10,881 bases of DNA, from contig JAHFNN010000027.1 in the NCBI GenBank assembly GCA_023267315.1, positions 1 to 10,881 of the forward strand, read 5' to 3'. The DNA is from Candidatus Nomurabacteria bacterium. Lineage in GTDB: Bacteria > Patescibacteriota > Minisyncoccia > Phycocordibacterales > UBA9973. How positions within the stretch are numbered: position 1 is the first letter of the stretch; each line of letters begins with the position of its first letter. The position numbers and the translations under genes are program-made. The notes under the pieces were generated by a model. It was not told the origin of the DNA and made no database searches. It worked only from the letters and a program-made list of their open reading frames with translations. Positions 5,022-10,881 of this stretch are shown here, piece by piece.

Positions 5022-6236
5022 TTATTTATTAAGCACGGAAACGGCTGCATCTAATTGTGGGTCGAGTTTCTGATCAACATCTTTTTGTGTGATCGAAGCT
5101 GCGACATCTGGAGTGAGTCCATGATCATTGATAGAAGTGCCATTTGGTGTAAACCATTTTGCAATCGTTATTTTGACTGCAGTATCTTTAGTGACCGGAA
5201 GCATCTCTTGAACAGAACCCTTACCATAACTTTGTGTACCCACAAGCGTTGCAATCTTATAATCTTGGAATGCTCCCGCCAAAATTTCTGAAGCTGAAGC
5301 TGATCCACTGTCTATCAATATAGCCACTTTTGGATTCTTGTCAAAGAGGTTGTAACCATGACTTCGGTAGGTCTGCTTTTCATTTGGCTTACCTGAATCC
5401 TCAATCACCACAGGTTTACCACCTGGGATAAACCAGCTTGCCATATCCACCGCAGCTTCAAGATACCCTCCTGGATTGCCACGTAAATCAATAATGAGTT
5501 TCTGGTCACCAGATGCTTTGAATTCTTTGAGCGCATTTGCAAAAAGTGTTGGTGATGTTTGTGTGAATGTAAATAGTCTAATCACAAAGATACCATCCTT
5601 ACGCGCGTCAGTTTCAAGTGTTGGAACATCAATCGTGTCGCGAACGATTGAAATCTCACGCGGAGCACTCTCTCCATCACGGAAAATCGTCAGCGTTACG
5701 CTTGTTCCCTTTTCTCCGCGAATAAGCGAAATTGCTTTTTCAACAGTCATATCAGAGGTAATTTGCTTATCAATTTTCAAAATTTTATCACCAGCCTTTA
5801 TCCCCGCTTTTTCAGCTGGAGTATCTTTGAGCGGAGAAATGACAGTAATAACTTTATCCTTCATGCCGACTTCCATACCCACACCAGTGAATGAGCCATT
5901 CAAACTCGATTGAAATTGTTCATTTTCAGCTGGTGGGAAGAATGTAGTATATGGATCATTGAATGAAGCTGCCAATCCTGAGATAGCTCCGTACACACGG
6001 TCTTGAGCTGTCGTTTTTGAAGCATCTGGGTGTTTGTCATCCAACATTCGCCAAACTTGCCAAAATGGACCAAAGTCAGCCTTGATATCTGCAGGCACTT
6101 CTTTATTGTCTATGCCGGTAATAAAAGATACTGATGGGCGATTGTTGAAACCCATGTACACACCGAACACAAATGAACCCACACAGAGTATGAGTGTCGC
6201 GACAATATAGAGAGAACTTTTTTGAATTTTTTTCAT
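5022..6236 (-). CDS. ctpA: S41-family C-terminal processing protease with PDZ domain
   Basis: A 404-aa protein. Residues about 8-28 form an N-terminal signal anchor, so the enzyme acts outside the cytoplasm. A helical segment (50-110) precedes a PDZ domain (about 115-195, with the carboxylate-binding region FTGVGMEVG and the AEKAGIKAGDKILKID loop). The tail-specific protease core follows: LIIDLRGNPGG (247-257) and the catalytic motif SGSASASE (310-317). Ser314 and Lys339 (in YGKGSVQ) have the 25-residue separation of the known Ser/Lys dyad of D1-processing proteases, and Gln343 follows. ATG 6236 is chosen over an in-frame TTG at 6254 because the promoter's -10 box overlaps the longer reading. 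Its substrate may be an envelope protein. Confidence 0.93.
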   Translation of the reverse strand: MKKIQKSSLYIVATLILCVGSFVFGVYMGFNNRPSVSFITGIDNKEVPADIKADFGPFWQVWRMLDDKHPDASKTTAQDRVYGAISGLAASFNDPYTTFFPPAENEQFQSSLNGSFTGVGMEVGMKDKVITVISPLKDTPAEKAGIKAGDKILKIDKQITSDMTVEKAISLIRGEKGTSVTLTIFRDGESAPREISIVRDTIDVPTLETDARKDGIFVIRLFTFTQTSPTLFANALKEFKASGDQKLIIDLRGNPGGYLEAAVDMASWFIPGGKPVVIEDSGKPNEKQTYRSHGYNLFDKNPKVAILIDSGSASASEILAGAFQDYKIATLVGTQSYGKGSVQEMLPVTKDTAVKITIAKWFTPNGTSINDHGLTPDVAASITQKDVDQKLDPQLDAAVSVLNK

Positions 6237-6244
6237 TACTTCAA

Positions 6245-6273
6245 AGTATCTCAAAAAAAGAATGCACGGTCAA
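6245..6273 (-). promoter_or_regulatory. Promoter of the S41 protease gene, leaderless geometry
   Basis: On the minus strand, TTGACC (6273-6268), a 17-nt spacer and GATACT (6250-6245). Eight nt separate the -10 box from the ATG at 6236. The -35 box directly abuts the stop region of the upstream DUF4015 gene. Confidence 0.7.
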
Positions 6274-6274
6274 A

Positions 6275-7519
6275 TTAATTTTGTGTAATACCATCTTTTG
6301 GAAGAAACGCACTCTCTGTGTATTTATTTGACGGGTCCCACATGAGCCACGAAGTAAGTTTTACATCGTAGGTCGCTTGAATTTGAGTACGTACCATTTG
6401 TGATGTGTAGATGGCACCAAGATTAAAATCCTGAAGCCACGGGCGCAGTTTTTGCGGATCTTCACCCATTGTTACGACGCGTTCGTATGCACGTTGCATT
6501 GAATCATGGATGACTTCATATGGTTTTACAGCTGGATTCAAATATCCATTCCAGTGTGGCGGAAAGTGTGATGGATATACCATTGGATCAACGTAGTCAA
6601 AATACGGCATCGCATTTTCAAGCACCTGACCAATACCAAGATCATCTTTATTTGAAGTCACCATGCCGAATAAATCCGCAGATGTTTTCACTCCGGTGTC
6701 TTTCAAATGATCATGCAAATATACAAAAAACTCTTTTATAACTTCCGCTTTCACTCGCTTCAATGAAACAGGAAATGCAATATCACGCATATTACCATCA
6801 GATGGGAAGCGAATATAGTCAAAGTTGAGTTCATCAAAACCCACATCATATGAAGCTTTACTAATAGCAATGAGATGATCCCAGACAACCTGCGACCCAG
6901 GATCCAAATAATTGATACCTTTTCGGTCAGCCCACAATCCCCCATCGCTTGCACGTTTTACCGCAACTTCCGCATGCAGTTTTGCATAGTATGGATCCTG
7001 GAAAGACGTGATACGACCAATGACATAAATATTTTTACCATGCAAAGAATTGATAAATTCTTTTATATCAGAAATAGTACAGCGATCAGAGAGATATGCA
7101 TCGAGTGATGGATCGTCAGTTTTAAATGAAATTTTACCGCTAAAATCTTTGATATCGATCACGATCGCATTTATTTCCTTCCGATCAATCATCGCGACAA
7201 CATTTGCACGCAATTTTGGTGTGCCTGCAATACAACTCGTCATATATACACCCTTGATTGCTTCAGGTGCCGGGATGTGAGTTATTGGAATTTCAGGCAC
7301 TGGTGATTGAGTACTGTCAGCTGATTTGATTTCAGTATTCTTTAAATCAATATCACTTTTTACGAGTGTTTGACTTGTGTCAGATTTTGAAGCATCCAGA
7401 TTTTTGAATTTTTCAGTACCTAAATTAGGTGCGATAAAATAGAAAAATACCAGAACAAGAATACCTGTCCCGGCAATAGTATAGATCTCTTTATTTTTTT
7501 TAGATTTCTTGGCCTTCAT
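6275..7519 (-). CDS. Anchored DUF4015 glycoside-hydrolase-like protein
   Basis: A 414-aa protein. A Lys-rich N-terminus is followed by one hydrophobic helix (about 13-31) and a Ser/Thr/Asp-rich linker (35-85). The rest (about 88-400) is a DUF4015-type TIM-barrel domain, a putative glycosyl hydrolase family. It contains IKGVYMTS (88-95), AIVIDIKDFSGKI (118-130), YVIGRITSFQDP (165-176), the acidic FDELNFDYIRFPSDG (228-242), PMVYPSHFPPHW (312-323) and RPWLQDF (359-365). Acidic residues in the FDELNFDYIRFP strand are likely catalytic by analogy with related (alpha/beta)8 hydrolases; the substrate is unknown. ATG 7519 overlaps the upstream gene by 20 nt, so translation is probably coupled. A GTG at 7540 is a less likely alternative. 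Confidence 0.88.
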   Translation of the reverse strand: MKAKKSKKNKEIYTIAGTGILVLVFFYFIAPNLGTEKFKNLDASKSDTSQTLVKSDIDLKNTEIKSADSTQSPVPEIPITHIPAPEAIKGVYMTSCIAGTPKLRANVVAMIDRKEINAIVIDIKDFSGKISFKTDDPSLDAYLSDRCTISDIKEFINSLHGKNIYVIGRITSFQDPYYAKLHAEVAVKRASDGGLWADRKGINYLDPGSQVVWDHLIAISKASYDVGFDELNFDYIRFPSDGNMRDIAFPVSLKRVKAEVIKEFFVYLHDHLKDTGVKTSADLFGMVTSNKDDLGIGQVLENAMPYFDYVDPMVYPSHFPPHWNGYLNPAVKPYEVIHDSMQRAYERVVTMGEDPQKLRPWLQDFNLGAIYTSQMVRTQIQATYDVKLTSWLMWDPSNKYTESAFLPKDGITQN

Positions 7520-7790
7520 CTGAAATAAGATTTGACTCACTTTGCGAAGACATGTCGTGTGTCTGTGCAGACAAGTTAAGTTCTTTTTTATTTACAGAAG
7601 TATGCGAAGAAACAGTATTTTCTTTCTTAAGTTTCAATCGAGAAACCTCTTTATGTATACGATAACTCACATACATAATAAGCAATCCGAAGATAATATA
7701 GAGGATATTGCGCATCCGATCAGGAAAACCTGAAAACTGCATAAGCGCTATCACCAGACCTGATAAAAATATGATTCGCTGTTTTGACAT
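7500..7790 (-). CDS. Small two-helix membrane protein, unrecognised family
   Basis: A 96-aa protein with two predicted membrane helices, about residues 5-21 and 28-44, separated by a short loop (GFPDRMRN). A polar tail of about 50 residues rich in Ser, Lys and Gln follows. Basic residues after the second helix (RIHKEVSRLKLKK) suggest that end faces the cytoplasm. Its 3' end overlaps the DUF4015 gene by 20 nt, and it has a -10 box 6 nt before its start codon, so the two form a short operon. It could be an assembly or anchoring partner of the DUF4015 protein, but that is only inferred from position. Confidence 0.8.
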   Translation of the reverse strand: MSKQRIIFLSGLVIALMQFSGFPDRMRNILYIIFGLLIMYVSYRIHKEVSRLKLKKENTVSSHTSVNKKELNLSAQTHDMSSQSESNLISDEGQEI

Positions 7791-7796
7791 AAAGAA

Positions 7797-7802
7797 ATTA
7801 TA
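7797..7802 (-). promoter_or_regulatory. -10 box of the small membrane protein gene, leaderless geometry
   Basis: Minus-strand TATAAT at 7802-7797, 6 nt before the ATG at 7790. The -35 region is weak (TAGATT at 17-nt spacing). Confidence 0.55.
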
Positions 7803-7827
7803 ACCTATTTAGGGATCAAAATCTACT

Positions 7828-8523
7828 TTAGGCGCTTACAATAACAACAAATTCTCCGCGTACTTTGTCGGGATGATTTGTAAAATATTCGAGGACGTAC
7901 TTCGGTGTACCAGAAACAATTTGTTCATATATTTTTGTGAGTTCACGAGCTACAACCACGGTACGAGTATCAGCTATCTTTTCATTTAAAGATTCGAGTG
8001 TCTTTAAAATTCGGTGTGGAGATTCATAAAATACAGCTGTTCGCTTCATCGCCTGTATCTCTGTGAATAATGTCTCTCGCCCTTTCTTATGTGGTAAAAA
8101 TCCTAGAAAAGTATACTCGGATGATGGAATGCCTGATATAGAAAGTGCTGCAACAACCGCTGATGGTCCAGGGATCGTCACCACTTTTGCATTTTCGCCA
8201 AAAGCTTCACGGATTTGCGCAACGAGAAGTACACCCGGATCAGAAATAGCCGGAGTCCCTGCATCAGTAATAAGAGCGAGGTCTTTACCCTCTTTGAGGA
8301 GTTCAATTATTTTATTCGATTTTGAAACACCGCTGTGGGCGTGATACGAAATAAGTGGAGTCTGTATCTCATATTTTTCAAGGAGTTTTTTTGATGTACG
8401 CGTATCTTCGCACAAAATAGTCGCGACTGATTTGAGTATTTTTTCAGCGCGATACGTAATATCATCGCGGTTTCCAATCGGAGTTGCGACAACATAGAGT
8501 GTCCCTATAGCATCAGAATTCAT
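7828..8523 (-). CDS. rsmI: 16S rRNA 2'-O-ribose C1402 methyltransferase RsmI, short form
   Basis: Methylates the ribose of C1402 in 16S rRNA, in the decoding centre, using SAM. It is a tetrapyrrole-methylase-fold enzyme with the expected motifs: GTLYVVATPIGN (residues 7-18), AEKILKSVATILCEDTR (26-42), ITDAGTPAISDPG (85-97), IPGPSA (117-122), LGFLPHKKGR (140-149), YESPHR (166-171) and ARELTK (192-197), ending RGEFVVIV. At 231 aa it stops right after the catalytic core and lacks the C-terminal extension of the roughly 286-aa E. coli enzyme. It has an extended -10 box 7 nt before the ATG and sits just behind a terminator (8545-8574). Confidence 0.95.
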   Translation of the reverse strand: MNSDAIGTLYVVATPIGNRDDITYRAEKILKSVATILCEDTRTSKKLLEKYEIQTPLISYHAHSGVSKSNKIIELLKEGKDLALITDAGTPAISDPGVLLVAQIREAFGENAKVVTIPGPSAVVAALSISGIPSSEYTFLGFLPHKKGRETLFTEIQAMKRTAVFYESPHRILKTLESLNEKIADTRTVVVARELTKIYEQIVSGTPKYVLEYFTNHPDKVRGEFVVIVSA

Positions 8524-8530
8524 GGCTGGA

Positions 8531-8538
8531 ATTATATC
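8531..8538 (-). promoter_or_regulatory. Extended -10 promoter of rsmI, leaderless geometry
   Basis: Minus-strand TGATATAAT (8539-8531) is a perfect extended -10 element, with 7 nt between TATAAT and the ATG at 8523. The region where a -35 box would lie is the T-run of the preceding terminator, with no clear match. Confidence 0.65.
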
Positions 8539-8544
8539 ATAAAT

Positions 8545-8574
8545 AAAAAAAGCCAGGCCGTATTAGGTACCTGG
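8545..8574 (-). terminator. Intrinsic terminator between the trhO/small-RNA region and rsmI
   Basis: On the minus strand, CCAGG (8574-8570) pairs with CCTGG (8557-8553). An inner CC/GG pair, offset by a 2-nt bulge, extends the stem. The hairpin is followed by CTTTTTTT. It ends about 20 nt before the rsmI start codon and would stop RNA from the consensus promoter at 8646-8674 and read-through from trhO. Confidence 0.75.
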
Positions 8575-8639
8575 ACTTCACTCACCCCAAAAAAAATTCA
8601 GGGCGTTGTTTCAATGGTAAGTTGTGGTAAGTAACTTTG
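8545..8639 (-). ncRNA. Predicted small RNA or attenuated rsmI leader, about 95 nt
   Basis: Bounded by a perfect consensus promoter and an intrinsic terminator, with no credible reading frame inside. On the minus strand the RNA carries two ACUUACC copies (from 8632-8626 and 8622-8616, 10-nt period). Either can pair with GGUGAGU (8586-8580). An alternative local hairpin, CGCCC (8605-8601) with GGGUG (8587-8583) around a U8 loop, competes for the same bases. Such exclusive pairing is typical of regulatory RNAs. It does not match SRP RNA or another class I recognise. It could be a stand-alone sRNA or a leader with read-through into rsmI. Confidence 0.45.
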
Positions 8640-8645
8640 TACCCT

Positions 8646-8674
8646 ATTATAGCAGGGTATGAAAAAGATGTCAA
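8646..8674 (-). promoter_or_regulatory. Perfect consensus sigma-70 promoter without a gene directly behind it
   Basis: On the minus strand, TTGACA (8674-8669), exactly 17 nt, then TGC-TATAAT (-10 at 8651-8646, also an extended -10). This is the best promoter in the window. An inverted repeat, TACCCT/AGGGTA (8659-8654 and 8645-8640 on the minus strand), frames the -10 box and could be an operator. A further AGGGTA lies upstream at 8692-8687. Confidence 0.75.
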
Positions 8675-8694
8675 CTACCACTCGCCTACCCTTT

Positions 8695-9606
8695 TTAAAC
8701 CTTATTCAATATGTTTGCTTTTGAGTTTTTGTATGCACCCCACTTTTCTTCACACGATGTATCACAAAATGCGCTCTCATTGTGTGGAGCACAATCTCTG
8801 CAGACTAAAAAGTGTCGGTGACACATCAGATTGGCACAGTTTACATAGCGCTCAGATGGCACGTTGCACTTTTCGCAATTACCGATGATGGTGAGATTTT
8901 CTGGAGTATTAAAATGCATCGTAATGCGATTATCAAATACATAGAGCGATCCTTTGAAATCTTTTCCAGGATATTTTTCCATATACGACACGATACCGCC
9001 GTCGAGTTGGTATACGTCATTGAATCCTTGCTTCTTCAAAAATCCTGAAGCTTTCTCGCAACGTACACCCCCAGTACACACAGTAAGCACGGTCTTGTCT
9101 TTCAAGTTTTCTAATTCAACAACCCGCTCACGTAAATCTCGAAAATTCTGCAGGCCTGGAAAGATAGTCCCTTCAAACTTCCCAACCTTGAGTTCATAGT
9201 CATTGCGCATATCGACAATATAAAATTCGCGGCCTTCGTCATACCACTGCTTGAGTTCATCTGGCTTTAAGTGAACACCGGTGACTTCGTTCGGATCAAA
9301 ATCATTTTCATGTAAATGAAGCGACACGATTTCATTCCTGACTTTTACAGAGAGTCGCGGAAATGCATCGCCAGTACCAGGACTCTTTTTCCAGTGGATG
9401 TCAGCAAAGCGTGGATCTGCTTTCATGATTTCCATGTACTTCTCTGTATTTTCTGTAGTACCCTCAAAGGTACCGTTAATACCCTCTTTGGCGACAATCA
9501 TCCGTCCACGCATATCAAGACCCTTTAAAAGCTCAATTTGAGCCTTTTTGAGAGCCTCTGGGTCATCGATGTGGACATATTTGTAGAATAAAATGATTGT
9601 ATACAC
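8695..9606 (-). CDS. trhO: tRNA uridine 5-hydroxylase, rhodanese family (TrhO/YceA)
   Basis: TrhO makes 5-hydroxyuridine at tRNA wobble position 34 using oxygen. The 303-aa protein has an N-terminal acylphosphatase-like domain (residues 1-95, with FYKYVHIDDPE and KEGINGT), then a rhodanese domain (about 122-215) with the active loop CTGGVRC (177-183) and catalytic-type Cys177. A C-terminal Cys-rich region follows, with Cys244, 247, 257, 262, 269, 272, 281 and 285 in CxxC-like spacing, probably binding zinc. The start is GTG at 9606, which gives the normal family N-terminus and fits a promoter 9 nt upstream. An oxygen-using tRNA enzyme in a presumed fermentative CPR bacterium is notable; the family also acts at low oxygen. 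Confidence 0.94.
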   Translation of the reverse strand: MYTIILFYKYVHIDDPEALKKAQIELLKGLDMRGRMIVAKEGINGTFEGTTENTEKYMEIMKADPRFADIHWKKSPGTGDAFPRLSVKVRNEIVSLHLHENDFDPNEVTGVHLKPDELKQWYDEGREFYIVDMRNDYELKVGKFEGTIFPGLQNFRDLRERVVELENLKDKTVLTVCTGGVRCEKASGFLKKQGFNDVYQLDGGIVSYMEKYPGKDFKGSLYVFDNRITMHFNTPENLTIIGNCEKCNVPSERYVNCANLMCHRHFLVCRDCAPHNESAFCDTSCEEKWGAYKNSKANILNKV

Positions 9607-9615
9607 AGCGGTACA

Positions 9616-9644
9616 AATGTAACATATTTTGGTCTTTTGCTCAA
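9616..9644 (-). promoter_or_regulatory. Promoter of trhO, leaderless geometry with GTG start
   Basis: On the minus strand, TTGAGC (9644-9639), a 17-nt spacer and TACATT (9621-9616), with 9 nt to the GTG at 9606. Confidence 0.55.
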
Positions 9645-9656
9645 AAAATAAAAATA

Positions 9657-9719
9657 TAACTTAAAGACAATCCCGTAGATAACAACACGACCGCGTTGTT
9701 ATCTACGGGATAAAAGTTA
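9657..9719. repeat. Long imperfect palindrome: 17-bp hairpin with outer 6-bp arm
   Basis: A 17-bp perfect inverted repeat (9670-9686 with 9695-9711, 8-nt loop; arms start ATCCCGTAGATAAC) is enclosed by TAACTT (9657-9662) and AAGTTA (9714-9719), separated by 7 and 2 unpaired bases. No T-run follows directly on either strand, and a normal terminator for dnaK already exists at 9730-9766. It could be a dispersed palindromic repeat, an RNA stabiliser or a protein-binding site. Confidence 0.7.
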
Positions 9720-9729
9720 AAACTCCATA

Positions 9730-9766
9730 AAACAAAAACCGCTCCATTACGGAGCGGTTTTTGTTT
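9730..9766. terminator. Intrinsic terminator of dnaK
   Basis: A 16-bp perfect stem (9730-9745 with 9751-9766) with core CCGCTCC/GGAGCGG, loop ATTAC and A/T-rich outer arms. It begins 9 nt after the dnaK stop codon on the minus strand and is symmetrical enough to work both ways. Confidence 0.92.
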
Positions 9767-9775
9767 ACTTAAAAT

Positions 9776-10881
9776 TTATTTATTCTCTGGATTCTCTTCT
9801 TTTCCTTCGCCTTCGCGGACTTCGGGATTTTGAGGTTCAGCAGTCGTATCTTTGGTATCAGTTGCGCCAGCTTTCGCCATTGCTTCACCGATCTTCGACA
9901 TTTCAGCTGAGAGCGCTTCTGTTGCTTTCTTGAGTGCATCCATATCGCTTCCCTCTTTTGCAGTTTTTACTGCAGTAATTTGATCTTCCACACTTTTCTT
10001 AAGCGATGCATCTACTTTGTCGCCATAATCCTTGAGTGATTTCTCGGCAGTAAAGATGAGCATCTCAGCAGTGTTCTTGTGGTCTGCCATTTCCTTTTTC
10101 TTCGCATCTTCTTCAGCGTGCATTTCTGCATCTTTCTGCATCTTCTCAATATCTTCTTTTGAAAGTCCTGATGATGCTTCGATACGAATCGTCTGTGTCT
10201 TTCCAGAAGCTTTATCCATCGCCTTCACATTGAGTATTCCATTTGCATCCACATCAAAGGTTACTTCTACTTGTGGCATACCGCGTGGTGCTGGTGGAAT
10301 TCCATCGAGAATGAATCGTCCGAGCGATTTATTATCAGACGCCATTGGTCGTTCACCTTGCGTAATGTGGATTTCTACCGAAGTCTGATTGTCAGCTGCA
10401 GTAGAGAAGACTTGTGATTTCTGTGAAGGAATCGTGGTGTTTTTTTCGATAAGTTTTGTAGAAACGCCGCCCAATGTTTCGATACCGAGTGATAGTGGGA
10501 TCACATCCAAGAGAAGCACATCACGTACTTCACCTTTCAACACTCCACCTTGCACCGCAGCACCGAGCGCAACGACTTCATCTGGATTCACACCCATGTG
10601 TGGTTCTTTGTTGAAGAAATCTTTCACCGCCTTTTGCATTGCAGGCATTCGAGTCTGTCCACCCACGAGAATCACTTCATTGATTTCACCTACTTTAAAT
10701 GGTGAGGCTTCTACTGCACGTTTGGTGATCATCATTGCGCGATCAATAAATTCTGCGCAGAGATTTTCAAGATCTGCACGAGTCATTTTGCGGACAAGGT
10801 GTAATGGTCCAGCATCAGAAGATGTGATGAATGGAATATTGATTTCAGTATCTACAGCTGTAGAGAGTTCAATCTTTGCTT
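9776..10881 (-). CDS. dnaK: Chaperone DnaK (Hsp70), C-terminal part; 5' end outside the window
   Basis: ATP-driven cytoplasmic chaperone. The frame stays open to the window edge, with AKIELSTAVDTEINIPFIT at its visible start, so about 367 C-terminal residues are seen and roughly the first 265-270 are missing. Visible parts in order: the end of the nucleotide-binding domain (GEINEVILVGGQTRMP and NPDEVVALGAAVQGG), the hydrophobic interdomain linker DVLLLDV (about visible residues 120-126), the beta substrate-binding domain (IPLSLGIETLGG, TTIPSQKSQ, GERPMASDNKSLGRF, VTFDVDANGILNV) and the helical lid (GLSKEDIEKM onward). A charged tail ends EGKEENPENK. No sign of a broken gene. It ends at its own terminator; grpE and dnaJ are not in the window. 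Confidence 0.97.
   Translation of the reverse strand, partial: AKIELSTAVDTEINIPFITSSDAGPLHLVRKMTRADLENLCAEFIDRAMMITKRAVEASPFKVGEINEVILVGGQTRMPAMQKAVKDFFNKEPHMGVNPDEVVALGAAVQGGVLKGEVRDVLLLDVIPLSLGIETLGGVSTKLIEKNTTIPSQKSQVFSTAADNQTSVEIHITQGERPMASDNKSLGRFILDGIPPAPRGMPQVEVTFDVDANGILNVKAMDKASGKTQTIRIEASSGLSKEDIEKMQKDAEMHAEEDAKKKEMADHKNTAEMLIFTAEKSLKDYGDKVDASLKKSVEDQITAVKTAKEGSDMDALKKATEALSAEMSKIGEAMAKAGATDTKDTTAEPQNPEVREGEGKEENPENK

Noticed and set aside
6237..6254. TTG start for the S41 protease at 6254
   Set aside because: This reading would run through the promoter's -10 box. ATG 6236 fits both the signal anchor and the promoter.
7520..7540. GTG start at 7540 for the DUF4015 protein
   Set aside because: It would lengthen the overlap with the upstream gene to 41 nt and adds residues (SQILFQ) ahead of the Lys-rich segment with no support. 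It cannot be fully excluded.
8545..8639. Signal recognition particle RNA or another standard small RNA
   Set aside because: The conserved GGAAG-type SRP loop and other hallmarks are absent, so only a generic RNA call is made.
1..10881. CRISPR arrays, tRNA or rRNA genes, insertion sequences, phage or defence genes
   Set aside because: No regularly spaced repeats, tRNA T-loop signatures, transposase or integrase reading frames were seen. The remaining open frames overlap real genes antisense or out of frame.

Overview
This window looks like chromosomal DNA from a small-genome bacterium of the Candidate Phyla Radiation (Patescibacteria), most likely the Parcubacteria side. The evidence is indirect. 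The DNA is AT-rich and packed with short intergenic gaps. It carries shortened versions of universal enzymes: MetK of 313 aa, RsmI of 231 aa, and an alkyltransferase reduced to its DNA-binding half. It also has a stand-alone SWIB domain, a DUF333-like protein and several N-terminally anchored surface proteins. bL9 (rplI) is present, which argues against the CPR lineages reported to lack it. No rRNA or phylogenetic marker set is present, so the placement is an inference.

Layout, left to right. 60-1001 (+) is metK. 1107-1364 (+) is a SWIB-domain protein, 1449-1706 (+) a PCHR-type alkyltransferase-like protein, 1773-2045 (+) an anchored DUF333-like Cys-rich protein and 2087-2494 (+) a cupin. A 289-base non-coding stretch with several dyads and a bidirectional terminator separates these from two anchored exported proteins on the minus strand: a CAP/SCP-domain protein with a C-terminal coiled coil (2784-3707) and a small protein with a conserved Cys-containing tail (3749-4150). 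rpmA (L27, 4239-4511, +) meets a long minus-strand block head-on at a 46-bp perfect palindrome that acts as a terminator. Read in its own direction, the minus block is dnaK (9776-10881, 5' end outside the window), trhO (8695-9606), rsmI (7828-8523), a small membrane protein (7500-7790), a DUF4015 glycosidase-like protein (6275-7519), an S41/PDZ protease (5022-6236) and rplI (4564-5010).

The genes are mainly housekeeping (SAM synthesis, ribosomal proteins, rRNA and tRNA modification, chaperone), mixed with envelope proteins (protease, DUF4015, CAP, DUF333). Apart from rplI behind the protease and the DUF4015 gene behind the small membrane protein, most genes seem to be transcribed from their own promoter.

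The most striking observations are regulatory. (1) Eight genes have a -10 box ending only 6-9 nt before the start codon, four of them with a well-placed -35 box. This predicts leaderless mRNAs, and no gene has a Shine-Dalgarno sequence at normal spacing. (2) Between trhO and rsmI lies a perfect consensus promoter (TTGACA, 17 nt, TATAAT) with no gene directly behind it. About 95 nt downstream is an intrinsic terminator that ends just before the rsmI promoter, so a small RNA or attenuated leader is predicted. (3) A 17-bp perfect hairpin with an outer 6-bp arm, and no T-tract, sits between dnaK and trhO.
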